64,000 nt of DNA from Moniliophthora roreri (lineage: Eukaryota; Basidiomycota; Agaricomycetes; Agaricales; Marasmiaceae), in NCBI GenBank assembly GCA_001466705.2, contig LATX02000133.1, forward strand, positions 558,001-622,000. The letters are read 5' to 3'. Of this stretch, positions 23,299 through 35,973 are shown one piece after another. Positions within the stretch are counted from its first letter, which is position 1, and every line of letters starts with the position of its first letter. A program made the translations under genes and the position numbers. Under the pieces are notes generated by a model that worked only from the letters and a program-made list of their open reading frames with translations, was not told where the DNA came from and did not search any database.

Positions 23299-26200
23299 TC
23301 AACTCGAGTCCATCTCGTGATCTCGTATGTCTGAGTCCAGCATTTCCACGTCCCCCACCTTGGCTCCTCTACGCTCTAACCTCTTAGATCTCCTTACGAG
23401 CTGTGGTGCATTTCCATTATCGACTTTGACCAGAGCCTTTCCTTTCCGAGCTTCCGAAACCTTCTTCACTTTCTCCACTGTTCTAGTCGCCTTCTTCCTT
23501 GACGCCGGGCTTGTTTTGGAAGATCGTGCTGCCCTTCCCTTTAACTCTTTACTCTTCGCAACCTCCTGACTTTCATATATCTGATCCTCAGCAGTGACCC
23601 CTCGCATGAAGGCTTCAGTTTTTCGATCGTCCTCGTATGCTGTTAAAAAGTTGCTTGGTGATAAATTGCTGGTATGGTCAACGAATGTCCGCCTATTCAG
23701 AACAGCGAGAGGATGACCATCATTTTTGTCGGGATCAGACCATACGATCCGCCTCTTGTTTTGAGTTCCGTCTTTGTTATACTTTGCCTCTAACTCAGAA
23801 AACTCTACGATTGCAGGCCAGGATGCTACAACTCGAAGGCAGCTGAAGCGACCAGCCGTGTTTTCGTCTGCTCGGCGTGGGAGTTTCCACATAGCTCCCA
23901 AGACTTCGTTTCGTTCGTCTGGTCTATCCTGGTCATCATGATCATCGTCGTCTTCCATCGCATGGTCATCTTCACCATCAGAGCTACTTGCATAGTCACG
24001 GTCACCCTGACCGGATATGAGCACCTTAAGTGTAGTAGTGGAGCGATGTTCTTACCATGAGATTAAGTTGTGAAACACGGGGAAGAGGGATGTCAGGAGC
24101 CTGGACTCAGTCAGTCACGACTGTTCAGATAGAAATTAGTCGACTCACATCTTTGTTCACAAAGAATCTCCTTGGTGTGATTGTCTTGATTGCGTGATGA
24201 AGAACATCATTCGACAAGTACAAGTTACCGTCCGCTCTTGGGTTCCCAGTGTGCAGCTTCGCCTGAACAGACACCCAAATATAGGATGCGGGTTCCTCGT
24301 TGGTTCTGCTGAGTTTCAAAACGAAGATCAAATCTCCAGTCGCCGATCTCTTCGGAAAGAAAAACGCCTCGCGATGTTTGAAACGGAGCCATCGCATGAA
24401 ATCGCTCTCCTTCATCTTGTTGTGTGCCCGTCCCAAGTTTCCGACACATTGTGATATTGGCTCGTCGCCCAGTATTTGCGTTACACCTTCGTCATAACCT
24501 GTGACCCCATCCCAGATCGTTCTGTGAAGAGCAACCAACTTTGCGCTACGATTCCTCAAAGGAGCGTTGTGGTCAAGGAAATCAAACACAACGTTCAGCG
24601 CTGTGTATTCGCGAAACACGAGAGCGAAATAATACGCAAGGTAATGCTCGAATCCATTCGCACTGTCTGAAACTGGGATGGACTTGGGGAGTTCATCGCA
24701 AAGATATTGATACAGGGTATCACACTCGATGTCTCCCTTGTTAGCCCAGACGACACATGCAATAATGATCAGACGCTCGTCTATGGAAGCCTGTAGTGAT
24801 TTCGCAGCATATCGGGCAAATCCAAGATTGACAAGCTGCTTCTCATCGGTGCCCAACGATCCCTGGTAATAAGACGAGATAAAGGACTCGTATGCGATCT
24901 CGACAACTTTTTTGCGCAACCTGTGTGCTTCATTACATTTAACAAATCAGTGACAATGTCCATCAAGGAAGTCAGTTTGAAAGAGCTGCACCTTTTTCAA
25001 GGGTACCAAAATCAAGGGGAAATACATCCATCGAGTGTTCAATATCCCGATGTAGCAACGGGAATCTATTTTGGCGAGATAAGACCGATTCACTGCAATC
25101 CATCGGTGTGAAATCCGCATAATGCTTGATAAAGATGTTCAACAAAGTGAGCGGCTTGTAATAGCAATGTTCAATAAGAGTGCTCAGAAAACCCGCGGTG
25201 AAGCGATACCTATACTAGTAGAGTCAGTTGACGATAACACATCATATAGAATAACGCCTGCCTCCCACGGAACCAAAACCACATCCTTTCGGCCAATATC
25301 TTCCCAATTTCCGAGTTGAGAATAACTTCAGGAATGTATTTTTCTATGTACGCCCTCTGATCTTCTGCTGAATCAAATGCACCGGTAAGATATGCGGTAG
25401 CAAATCCTGATTTCTTTCCTGTAGACGAAGCGACAGCCTCTGTGATGTCTAGGAGAGAAACACCTGTTCCTGTGATTACGTAGGATGCACATGTTTTGGT
25501 TGCTGACACCTTCAAAAGCTCGGTCCAACCGTGTATGATTTGTCGTAAGACTGGCCTGTCCTTGCGACCGACCCCGCCTTTAAGATTCTGTTCTGCTGAC
25601 CTAAAAGCATGGGGGAATGTAGTCGCCGCAACTTGCGCCTCGTCGATGACAAGAAAGAACCGGGATGTGTCATAGACTGCAAGTTTCTTTAGGATGGAGT
25701 CTCGAACCCGAGAAACTTCACTCTTCAAGGTCTGCAGGCTCTGACTCTCAAGATGCATTGCCTCTACCAGCGATGCAAATATATCGTCATCGCATTCGAG
25801 GAGCCCAGGTCGAGCCTGTAATGTGAGCCACCGTTCTCTATAAGTGGAAATTCCGCAATCGCGGTTCTCCGGCTTCTCCATATCCAGCTTCATCGAGTCC
25901 AGGAACTGCTCAAATACGACCAAACGCGCCAGCAGAACTTCTGCAAAGATGCGGTTGGCAATATCACAATTGTATGCCAACTGATCCTTCAATACATCAG
26001 AGCTTGAGGGATCCTCTGGCAGTATCTCTTTGAATAAAGGATGATTTTTCAGCCTGTGTTGCATCGCGATTGGGAGGTCCTGAGAGCCAATAGACGTCCC
26101 GTCATCCTGGCAGATGAAGTAAAATCCCCAATTTCGGGACAAGCCTTCCAGAACAATCCTGGTTTTCCCAGATCCCGATACGTTAACAAGCAGCCTTCAA

Positions 26201-26561
26201 CAAGCAAGGGCCCAGGTTTCATCAGCTGCTTTGAATGATATACTGAAGTTAATACTCACATATGCTTACCCTCGCGTAATCGGAAGACGTTGGTCAAAGA
26301 TTGCGTCAACGAGTCGCTCTTCAGTACCGTTAGGTCATGGAATAGCAAGCTCGGTGAGCCCGGGTCTTTGGGCGATGAAGGGAGTCTGAGTTCTCGCAAG
26401 AACTCAGCAACACGGGCATCCAACTCTCCAATTCGGTCGCTGTCGTAAGTCCATAGTCCCTTATTCCTCTCTTTGCGACCGCAGACGAAATCAACGATGT
26501 AGCATCGATGCCGCTCCATGAAGGTATCGATTGTTTTCCGGAGATCTTGCGTTTCCGCCAT
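23299..26561 (-). CDS. CR/Crinkler-like P-loop NTPase with intact restriction-endonuclease-like domain
   Basis: Six exons (26561-26260, 26194-25262, 25209-24992, 24927-24149, 24100-24056, 24024-23299) total 3003 nt, 1000 residues. Residues about 102-118 carry the P-loop LVNVSGSGKTR, with N where Walker A usually has G. FFLVIDEAQVAA, Walker B with DE at about 285-286, lies in a helical ATPase domain. After a helical middle part, residues 575-710 look like a PD-(D/E)xK fold: a helix with FEHYLAYYF, then GDLIFVLKL with D683, then WVSVQAK giving Q706-x-K708. The tail is acidic, then strongly basic (ARSSKTSPASRKK, RRSKRLERR), a likely nuclear signal. This NTPase-nuclease layout is that of eukaryotic CR (Crinkler-type) proteins. 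The intron after FRGR uses a GC donor at 25261-25260. A divergent homologue starts 305 bases away. Confidence 0.7.
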
Positions 26562-26865
26562 GCTAAACGGTAGAGGAAATATGGTGGTTGGTGTTGAGAG
26601 AGAATGGGGAGTGGACACGTGTAATCCTCGGGAAAATGGTCCTGGGTGAGATGACAGCAACAAGAAAACCTATTTTGCTCTTTCATTGAGGTTCCCCCTC
26701 CTGCTACTCCTAAGCTGCTTACCTGGAAGTGAAGTTCACCGTTTTGTATCAAGTTTGACGCCTGAGAGATAGCAAGGGTCCGGTAAATATGCAGGTACAC
26801 TAGCGCGTACTGGTGACGTACTCAGTGTACTGTGACTTGTAACTGTGGGAAATTTCCAGTTCGAA
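26562..26865. promoter_or_regulatory. Shared bidirectional promoter region of the two CR-like genes
   Basis: The two start codons face away from each other across 304 bases, so both genes must be driven from here. The centre (about 26795-26845) contains several gtac steps and a tgacgta octamer-like site. No TATA box is obvious on either side. Co-regulation of the pair is an inference from this spacing. Confidence 0.55.
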
Positions 26866-29748
26866 ATGTTCAGCCAATCCTCGCACTTCACCATCTCGGG
26901 CGGACAGCTTACTAGCGTGCGCGGGGGTCTAGTCAATTCTACAACCTTCGAATGGTCCACTTCAGCAGAGGTTACGAAATGGTGAGACGTACAAGTATTC
27001 GACGGATTTCGGTGAATTAACAAACGAGCTTTGCAGTTTTTCTGAAGACGCTAGACTGCTATGGGACTCTCTTGCAGCATCAGATGTCCTAATGCGGCTG
27101 GCGAATGGAGTATACCACCCTGATTTATGGGAGCCGCCACCTGCAGATGAGTTTGAAGACATTGCGGACGATAGTGAGGCTAGAGCTCACATTGCTAGCC
27201 TTGATATCCCTGCTATAGAATCCGTATCGGAGCCGCCCATGCTTCTGCACCAGCTTGGGGGACTGGCGACATCTGTGAAGTATAGATTGAAGGATATATT
27301 CGGGGAAACGCATACGTGAGTCTTGGTGTCCATACTTAGGATTAAGGTGATCTAATGCACAATATAGCTTTCTCATCAATGTATCGGGGTCAGGCAAAAC
27401 ACGTCTACTGTTTGAAGGGTTATGTGTCAACTGGGGACTATATTTCACATCGCATCTAGATTCCGAACTTCTTGGTTCTGCAGATATGTCTGCCATGATC
27501 GTCGATCGCTTAGCACGGCATGAAGAGTTCACTGAATTCCCTTCTCTTCTTAACGATGCGAAAAGAGGCCAGGCACTTGCACGCAACGCGGAAATACTAC
27601 ATCGCCGTGCTAGCTGCGTGTTACTTGTGCGTTTGCTGGTTCTTAATCTCTTCCTTGAACGTGCAATGACCCACGGCGCCACGTTCGAGCATAGGAAGTT
27701 TTGGCTTCAGGCGCAGCTACAACCCACACAGTTAGTGCCGGACAAAGAAATCTTTGTCGAGATCTCAGAGGTGGTCGCGGAGAGCAAGGTCGAGGACGCT
27801 ACCATTGATGACGCCATATCTACCGCAGCTCAAGCCATCGTGTCTAAGTTGGGCCGCACGACGGAGAATATTTACATCGTGCTCGACGAAGCAAATGTTG
27901 CGGCATCGAAATACGAACGCTCGTTCCAGGACAGCGACGGAGAGTACTATCCACTTTTGAAAGCTCTCCTTCAAACTTGGCGACGACATTTGGACGGTTT
28001 ACCCTTCAAGTTTGTGGTCGCTGGGACAATGATACCCAGAGAGTATTTCATGGGAAAGGAATGGAAGAGTTTTGTCTGGAAATCAAATGTAGGCGGGTTT
28101 GACGATGTTCATGTCCAGAGTCAGTACGTCAAGCAATTCCTTTCGCCTGGGTTGCAGACGTCTCTGGGTGATTCCTTAGTATCTCGAACATGGAGGTGGT
28201 TACGAGGAAGGTAAGTGTGTCTGCCAAACCAAGTTGTAACCTTTGACCAACGTGCCCAAAGACATAGATTCACTGCATCTTACGTTTCGGTTTTGCTGGA
28301 ACATAACTTTTCCAATCCTCAAGCATACTTAGACATTTATGTCCGTCAGTTCACCGGGTACACACCGCACGATGTTTCTCACAAGCCTCCACTACCTCCG
28401 CGTACCCTTTCTTATGCTCCGCTCGACATGTTCATGCTAGGAGCAGGTGCCTGTTTTCACAATTGTATTTGACAGCAGGCTAATTCTTCACATAGACCAA
28501 CACTTTTGCTCTCTTGTGCACTTGGCTCTTCTTGACACTTTGCTTTTCTCAGAGCAACAACCAGGCTATTCGGCTGATTGTGTGCAAATTGTCAATGAAT
28601 CCTTTGGTCGATTTATCGACAATAACTGCCAACGGATCGTTATCGACGAACCGCTGGTAGTCGTCGCTGCTGTACAGTGGTTCATGTCAGAAAATTATGA
28701 TGATGAAGTCAGTCGGTCGATCCTACAATACAAGTACTTCGTCAACAGCATTGTTCATTCTACAATGCTTCCGCGGCACCCTCCTGCGTACCTATCCTTT
28801 GGCCTTGCCCTTATCTTTGGCAAAAGCCGGCGGATATCTGATGTCTTTATCCTTTCCAAACCAGTCCCAACCTGGTCAAGGCGAAACGCAGACATCATGG
28901 TTCGAAAGTTGGATGGTGGGAATGTGGTAGAGGAGCCTCTACGACATGTAGACCGCATCCCTCAGAAGCTAGTCACCTATTCGACTTCGCTCGCCCACAC
29001 ATTATCCTGGATAAGACACTATCATCAGACGCCATTCTGCATCCATTTGGCGGATTCCACCGCAACTCTGATTTTCATTGTAACCCTTTCCAATGGATCT
29101 CGTTTTTGGGCTGCCATGCAAATTCTTCACTCGCTAGCAGACGATAACGATGCCATTACCAAAATCCGAGATACCGCACACGATCTACAACCAGAAAACC
29201 TCTTTCGAGATCCTGCAAGTTTTTTTTTCGCTCTTTCTTTATGCTATGATCTGCTAACTCACACTTTTCAGGATACTGGTCTTCCGTGTACAGATATTCT
29301 GGAAGCCTTGGATGCGCTTCCTAACATCTGCCCCCAGGTATCCCCACATGGAATCCTGCCAGTCATTGCGACCATCGGAAAAGACGTAGAGCCTGATTCA
29401 CTCAATGAGCTTGGTTCCGCACGTGTTGCACTGCTCAAGCTCGATGAGATCAGCGAGGCGTTAGACCTCATCCCGCTGGAGAAGGTTGCTGAGAGGATCA
29501 TCGACGCTATCACCAAACATTCAGAGAGGGCCGATGAAGAACTCGGTGTTGATAAGGTCGAAGAGACAAGGCAGACTAAACCTCGTGCGGGCAAGGCGAG
29601 GAGTTCTGCATCGAACCCATCCAGAACCAAGCGACCTTTGCGTTCAAGCGTCGGACAGCATGATGTGAGATCATCGGGTTCTGATACAGGTCCCTTGGGC
29701 AGCTCTCGATATAACTTAAGGCCACGAGTGAAGAGCAAGACTCGCTAG
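26866..29748 (+). CDS. CR/Crinkler-like P-loop NTPase with degenerate nuclease-like domain
   Basis: Six exons (26866-26981, 27037-27315, 27368-28210, 28262-28446, 28496-29214, 29272-29748) total 2619 nt, 872 residues. The start MFSQSSHFTISGGQL resembles the N-terminus of many agaricomycete NLR-like and NTPase proteins. The P-loop is FLINVSGSGKTR, again with N for the first Walker A glycine; Walker B is IYIVLDEANVAA. Introns fall at the same positions and phases as in the divergent partner (before the P-loop, after RGR, before the helical middle part). In the nuclease-like region TATLIFIVTL (T665) replaces GDLIF and WAAMQIL (Q683-I-L685) replaces QxK, so catalysis is probably lost. The last intron (29215-29271, 57 nt, GC donor) keeps frame if retained. 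The C-terminus is basic (NLRPRVKSKTR). Confidence 0.68.
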
Positions 29749-30241
29749 CCATGTTCTAATCCTTGTACTTATCACCTTGTTATCACGTTGTGCTTATCAA
29801 TATTCTCGTAGTTTTCAGACCTTGTCGCGTTAATGCCAACGCTGTATGTATTACACCTACTGTTAACAGTTGAACAGGAATGTCTTGCTCAAGTTACTCT
29901 CATGCGTCGCGGAAAAGGCTGACAGGGCTTCATGATCAACTCTTGTACTCGAGCGAAACCATAAAAGTATCTCCAAATTAACACAACGTCTAAGGTACTG
30001 CTGCTTCTCCTCTCGTTGGACACAATCGTACGCGAGAGCACATTGTCGGATGTAAACATGTATGTATATATGCAGTTGACAAGACGAGAGAGAAGGGGAA
30101 TGAGAAGTAAAGGAGTGTGTGAGGGTATTGGAAAGGGTATATACGCGACCAGAACAGGAATAAGAAGAATGAGGAGGTCCGTCCGAACTTGATTACAATA
30201 TGTACCTAGATATAAAACAACGAAACGAAAATAAAGACCAC
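29749..30241. other. Convergent intergenic region
   Basis: The 493 bases between two stop codons of converging genes hold presumably overlapping 3' UTRs. No gene, repeat or RNA signal was seen. Confidence 0.45.
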
Positions 30242-32769
30242 CTAACCGACACTTCCAACAGCCCGAAACATATCTGCACTTGCACGTAAGAGCGCACCTG
30301 CTCCCACACGTAGCGAAGATCTTCGTCTTGGTTTGGGCCGTGGTGGCGTTGAGGAGGTGGAATGTTCGGATATGGAATGACTCCCATGGAGATGCTCGTG
30401 TGTCTGTTTCTGCGTCGACGAAGATGGTATGGGTGAAGAAGGATTTGCCGTCGATGAGACAGAGGGTTCGCCATGCCCGACTGAGACTGTCTCTCGTTGT
30501 CTTGCCTTGGAGTTGCGTGTGTCAACCCTGATCCATTCCGATTCGTTGGCGGGTGTAGGAGGCACTGCTGTGTTTTCATCGCCTTCGCCTTCGCCTTCAC
30601 CTTCACCCCCATCCTCCGCTTCCGTATCGACCTTCTTGCCCTTGCCTCCCTCTCGTTGAAGCTGAAGCTCGGCAGCAGCAACCTCAGCAGCCGCTTTCAA
30701 ACTTGGCACCCTTTCATGCCCCTTAGGAGCCTTCTTCGTCAACGACTCTGGTAGAACCATTTCCGCTGTTGCATCGACAGGTGTCTCGGGTTCCATACTT
30801 CCTGATGAAGAGGACGACGTTGGCGAAATTTGCTCGCAGTTCAACCCCAACTTGGACTTTTCCCTGCTCCTCTTCGGTGGGACCTGTAGTTGGACTTCAC
30901 TCGACGAAGACATTGGACTAGGGTTTGGGCTAGGTGTTTTACTGCCATTCATTGGAGTTTGGGAGCCTGGTGTGTCTACGCATGAGGAAATCGGTTCAAA
31001 TTCACGCAATGTTTGGAGAAGAGAGACGCTTACTCGATGGAGAAGAACCAGGCGACCTCTTCGGGCTGGGTAACGGGAATAACAAGTTGATGTCGTCGTC
31101 GTCGTCACCCCGGCGTAGACTTCTCAATTGCTTACGCCCACCGGCCTTCTTTGACCGGCTCGATGTCGACTGGTTCTCGTCAGGCTCCTCGTCCTCCTTA
31201 ATAGGAGTCGCGGGCTTTCGCCGCCTTTTCACCTTGACATGAGGGTACGAAGCCGGAGGTGGAATGACAAACGTCGAAGGAACAGCAGATGTTATAGTGG
31301 GTGTGCTGGGTGCTGAATGAGATCTGGGAAGTGGGAAGCCAGCGCCATACAAGTCTTTGGTGTTAATAGTAGTGGTGACGTCTGGCGAAGAAACCGAGTT
31401 GTACGACGTAGCTGAAGTTGATGATGCGGCAGATATGGAAGAATAGGTCGAAGTCGATGATGTCGAGACTTCTCTGGCTCTTTCTTGCTCCCATTCCCGT
31501 GGTGTCCTTGTACCTGTACCCTCTTCCAATCCTTCTTCTGTCTCTACAAAGTCACCTTCACTCCGTAGAAGTGGCTCCCAGCTCTTGAATTTGCCCTTTC
31601 GTTTCCTGATGCTTTCGACATCATCAACGGTAACTTCAGTGACAAAGGTGCTAACTTCCACGTCTGGCTCATCCTCGTCGCCGCCGTCAAGTTTGACAGC
31701 AGAAGTCGAAGCCGCAGAATTGGGATTAGAGTTTGGATTAGACTTGGTGGCGTCAACGGCGTTGCTTGCATTCCAGGCTGCCAAATCAAGAGGCTGATAG
31801 TGTGCCATGGGACTATACATCGTAGTCTCTTGGTCGCCGCCCTCTTCACTTGTCACCGAAGCGCCGGAACTGGAGCTAACGCTGCTACCTCGCCGTCTCC
31901 TCGCTCCCTTTGAAAATCGTTCTTCCCATTTATCACCGGTGCGTGAGCACTCTTCTGTGATATGAAAGCAGTCTGGACAACAAGCCCGTAAGGGAACAGT
32001 GACGACTTTCGGCTCCTTGTCCCTATCCTTTCCGTTAGAATTGATGTTATTGATAGGCGTGGAGTTGGCACTGGGCGATGATGACAAAAGTGATACATCT
32101 GACAGTGCTGCATTCGGAGAATGGGAATGAGATAGATATGAGGGTGCGTTGAAGGTTACGGTAGGTGAGCGGTTTATGGGTGATCTGGTGTCTGAGGAAG
32201 CTCCATCCGAGGAAAGGGTTGGTGATGCAGGCGGGTGTAAATGAGAATGTAGATGCGAATCGACGACAAGAATCGGATTGGGTAACGCATTCGGGGATTG
32301 TGAAGTCATTGAAGAGGCTCGTTGGCGAAGTGGTGAAGCAGAAATATTTCCATTCACCAGGCAAGGGGGTCTTGAGCATTCTCTGCCTCTGCTAGGAGAT
32401 CTCGTCGTAGATTTTGCCATGAAACTAGGGCATAGGACATGTAAATCAGTATTTTCTAATGCAAGTATAACAATACTATAATACTCACCTTGGTAAAGGC
32501 AATTTCAAGACGACCGCACCCGGATTTTCCTGAACTTCGTCTCGTTCTCCCGCTTTCTTCTTCCATAGCGGTAAAGAGTACGATTTTGTAATCATCAAAG
32601 ACCTCTTGTACCTCTGACATTCCGGTATCAAGACGCATTCCGAGTCGAATCGAACGACTCTGGTGGGGTCAGGGTGACTGAAAGGGTCCATTGCTGGTAA
32701 TGGTGGTTGTCGAGCATGAGAGCGATATATATCTATAGACAGAGCAGGTGTCGCAGGAAGTGAAGACAT
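30242..32769 (-). CDS. Fungal low-complexity protein with conserved N-terminal TKSYSLPLWK box, function unknown
   Basis: Three exons (32769-32489, 32424-31034, 30975-30242) total 2406 nt, 801 residues. The N-terminal 95 residues are the ordered part: VRFDSECVLIPE, then ITKSYSLPLWKKK and VVLKLPLP. I recall a similar box at the start of fungal proteins without assigned function. Near residue 215 the sequence LRACCPDCFHITEEC has four cysteines (CC..C......C) that could bind a metal. The rest is serine-rich with acidic runs (GEGEGEGDEN, from a hexanucleotide repeat at about 30584-30610) and basic blocks (KVKRRRKPATP). A final segment, SSLRVGAGALLRASADMFRAVGSVG, may be an amphipathic helix. Role and location are unknown; the basic blocks suggest a nuclear or membrane-associated regulator. 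Confidence 0.6.
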
Positions 32770-34839
32770 GATAGAGACATTCGTTGGAGGAAGGAATTGA
32801 GGTCCAGTAAGGGCAGCCTAAACCAGGCCTAAATCATTCGATGTCCGTGCTGGACCCAGGATTCACATTACCGTATTTGGTCTTGTGATCAATTGTAGTC
32901 CAATGCCCATCATTCCACAGATCGCTTGCGGCACAGTCGCGTCCAGTGCTCTCCTGTACCTTCTTTTCTTCCCGTGCTCTAAGTAATTGAATAGTATGTT
33001 TGACTCTAGATGACTGAGGCAAAATATGCGTTTTCAAGGAAAGTAACTGAGAAATTACCCTAAAAACGTGTATCCTTTGGACATTAACAACCCGTCAACT
33101 TTACAGAAAATTCAGCAGACCAGTCAGGAAAAAATCTCCAAATGGAAAAATTGATCATATCGGTTATCAAGAAGCGAAATCTGCTACCAATTTATTTATT
33201 ACTCCCAAGTCTCCCATGCAGGTTCGCTCCTCGCTCGTTTGTTCTGGCGACACTAGTGACGCCACCAGAAAGTCTAGTCCATGTATGAGGAAGATGGTCA
33301 AGCCCGTCTTCAATTCAACCCAAGGTACACCAGTCAACCTGTCCCGACGATTCATTGCACATTGCACAGCGTCGTGCTACGACCACGGAACTTGAGTAAC
33401 ATCGCATTCAAGGCGGAACTCAACAACCGACCTAAGACCGACAGGTGATATAAACAGAAAAATTCGGCATCTCGTGTTCCGCACCTTGTGTATCCGTATC
33501 GCATGCTTAAACCGTGCGGGATTTACTCCTCCGAGTTTCCATGACCAGCGTAAGACACCAAAACAGTCATTCCCATCCTCCGTCTGTACTATCTGGCACC
33601 TGGGGAAATGTCTGCCAGCACCTTTTCCCCCTGAAGTAATTGATGCATCCCCTAACTCGACCCCTGGTTGCACAATGCGGCATGCCAAGATGATGGTGAT
33701 GGTTGTTGACTGTATACACGTCTAGTGTGTCCGCACGATACATCCCCGAATTACTTGGGATCCGGACTTATGGACATTACACTTGCATGTCCACACTGTA
33801 ATATATTCGTTGCTGTGGAGAGTGAGGCCCACTGACCCATTGACAGACATGTAAAAGGCACCGCGTAACGTACGCCCACAATGCCCTACACTTTCTGATG
33901 CGGCAGCGAAGAAAACGCAGGGTTGACGCTGGAGTGTGGGTTGTCTTTTCCCCATGCCTATGCCAATTCGCTTCCAAGTGATGATTGTTGTCACCTTAGG
34001 TCTATAGCTTCTTGCGCCCTGGCTCTTGGAAAGTTCCGATGAATAAACTCATGTTTTGACCACTTGAATGGTGCGCCACTACCAGAGATAGCGATAAGAA
34101 ATCTCGCCTGAAAACGTACCCGGTATCCACGTGAATGTAGAACTAATCCAGAATACTCACGTCGATACCAGCCGAACGACGCTCCTTCCATTACTGCATT
34201 CCTCAAACCGCACTCCCATGCCAGAACATCTGTGTGCAGGTAGACGGCTAGCAAGTCCTCAGTGGTACTCCAAAAAAACGTTTGACAATGATTCAGACAG
34301 ACTAGATCGGGTCAATGTCAGAGTTTGCACTGACAAACCGGTGAAACGGAGAACAGGGATCCCGAGGACTGGATATAAAAGAATGAGATTTCGTGTAGTA
34401 TATTCGGTTGAAGCAAGAGCATACCCCTGAAGGAACATAGACCGACATAGTCTCTACGTCTCTCCATGACCCAATGCCATTCCACGCCACGCCCGCCTGA
34501 CTTCCTTCAGCTTTCCACACTTGGCACTCGACCCCTGACTAAATTATCCACCGGAATACCCTGCTCTCCAATCTTTTCGACCACGTCTGCCTAAGCATGT
34601 ATCACCAACTTGCCAATCAACCCTGGCAAGGGATCCGTCTGCTCGTCTGCTGCCCACGGAAGCGTGTCTCTCCAGGTATGCCACCTTCCCAGAGGCACCG
34701 CACAACTTGGTCAATTGAAGAAAGTCCTGCTTATCCACTCTCGTGAAATCAACGGTGAGCTCCTTCAACGCTTCTCAAAGCTTCCCAGGGACCTCTAGAT
34801 CCTCTACCATCCGAGACAGATGACTTGCGCTGCCCGGGG
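32770..34839. other. Intergenic region, no supported gene
   Basis: About 2 kb with only short frames of unrelated sequence. The first 200 bases should be the promoter of the minus-strand low-complexity gene. Nothing matches a known protein or RNA by eye. Confidence 0.4.
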
Positions 34840-35272
34840 CTAATGACGAACGAATTGAGGTTTTCCGTCAAACGCAAACCATTCGAGTGGTGGCCATCGC
34901 GGTGATGCAGGTGAGGAATCAGGTGTGAACCCAGTCAAAGTCTGTTCGTGAGGTTCGCCATAATACCTTGGATGGATAAAGTTGTTCAATATAGGTGGGC
35001 CCAACTTCTGCGGTCGAGAGGTAAACCTGAGGGATTTAAACGAGTTTTCCGGATCTTTCAATGCCAGACAGAGCGGTAAGAGGATGATGAATTCTGAGGA
35101 CTATAGAATAGATATCAAGTATACCTCTCGAAGGATTCAAGATGGCTCGACAAGATAGTACGTTGAAACTCCAATGTGACTGGTGGTAGGACCAAGCGTT
35201 GATGACGAGTTCCTCAAACCCACTTTTGCTGAACTCCACTCCACCAATGCGAAGACGCGTTCCTGATTGCAA
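34840..35272 (-). pseudogene. Possible remnant of a leucine-rich F-box-like protein
   Basis: On the minus strand, two overlapping frames (35272-35036 and 35061-34840) carry LRIGGVEFSKSGFEELVINAW and then SFKSLRFTSRPQKLGPPILNN followed by PRWPPLEWFAFDGKP. In basidiomycete F-box/LRR proteins a strand, an FEELV helix and a later PLxWxxxDG segment occur in that order. The two pieces are in different frames with a stop between, no F-box was found upstream, and no intron fits the junction, so this is at best a broken copy. Confidence 0.25.
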
Positions 35273-35973
35273 CTAGGCGGGCGCCAAGACCGGGAGATGG
35301 ACCGTCTAGAGCTGAGCGCTGATCAACCATCGCATGCCGTTCTGAAGGCTATGCTCGCTTTTCAAGAGACGTACCCTGACGTATCCTTCCCTGATACGCT
35401 CCGTTTCATGTCACTTCCCTAGCCAAGCAAGCTTAGTGTCCGAAGGGTGGCTGGCTAACTTGTCACGAAGGGAACACGTCGCGGCGTAGAAATGAGTGCA
35501 CTACAGGCAACATACCAGAGTCCGATTGGGACGCTCTAGCAAGTACATTCGGAGCAAATAATGAGTAATGGATTCTGGAACATAACTCATCTGAAAATGG
35601 CATTTGATATGCAGACGTGTCAAGCTTTAGTTGATCCATAAAACTGAAAAATCAAACACGTACGCAAAGATAATAGTCCTTCAGGTGAAAATGCTCTGCG
35701 AGAGAACAGCGTAAATCGCCCAAGTCGATCCGAGATGAGTATGTGGTATGGTCATTACCATGACTGGATGAGAAAAAAATTAAATAGGTACCGGTCATCA
35801 ACATGGCCGGAACGCCGGTGTTTTAATAAAGTCCAATGCGCGCGAGTTCCCCACTTCCATCGTCTCCCCCGGATTTCCTGCCATTTGATTTACTGTAAGT
35901 CACAGCAAATTTCATGATGACTCATTAGAAATAATTGTGGAATGATTGTCTCTCAAAGAATATCCAATCCGGA
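35273..35973. other. Intergenic region upstream of the SDR gene
   Basis: About 700 bases with no coding support. It presumably holds the promoter of the reductase that starts at 35974. Confidence 0.4.

Noticed and set aside
29268..29738. 157-codon minus-strand frame inside the plus CR-like gene
   Set aside because: It is antisense to a well-supported exon with phase-checked splicing; composition is the mirror of the coding strand.
30584..30610. Hexanucleotide repeat as a separate satellite
   Set aside because: It lies in frame inside a coding exon and encodes the GE repeat of the low-complexity protein.
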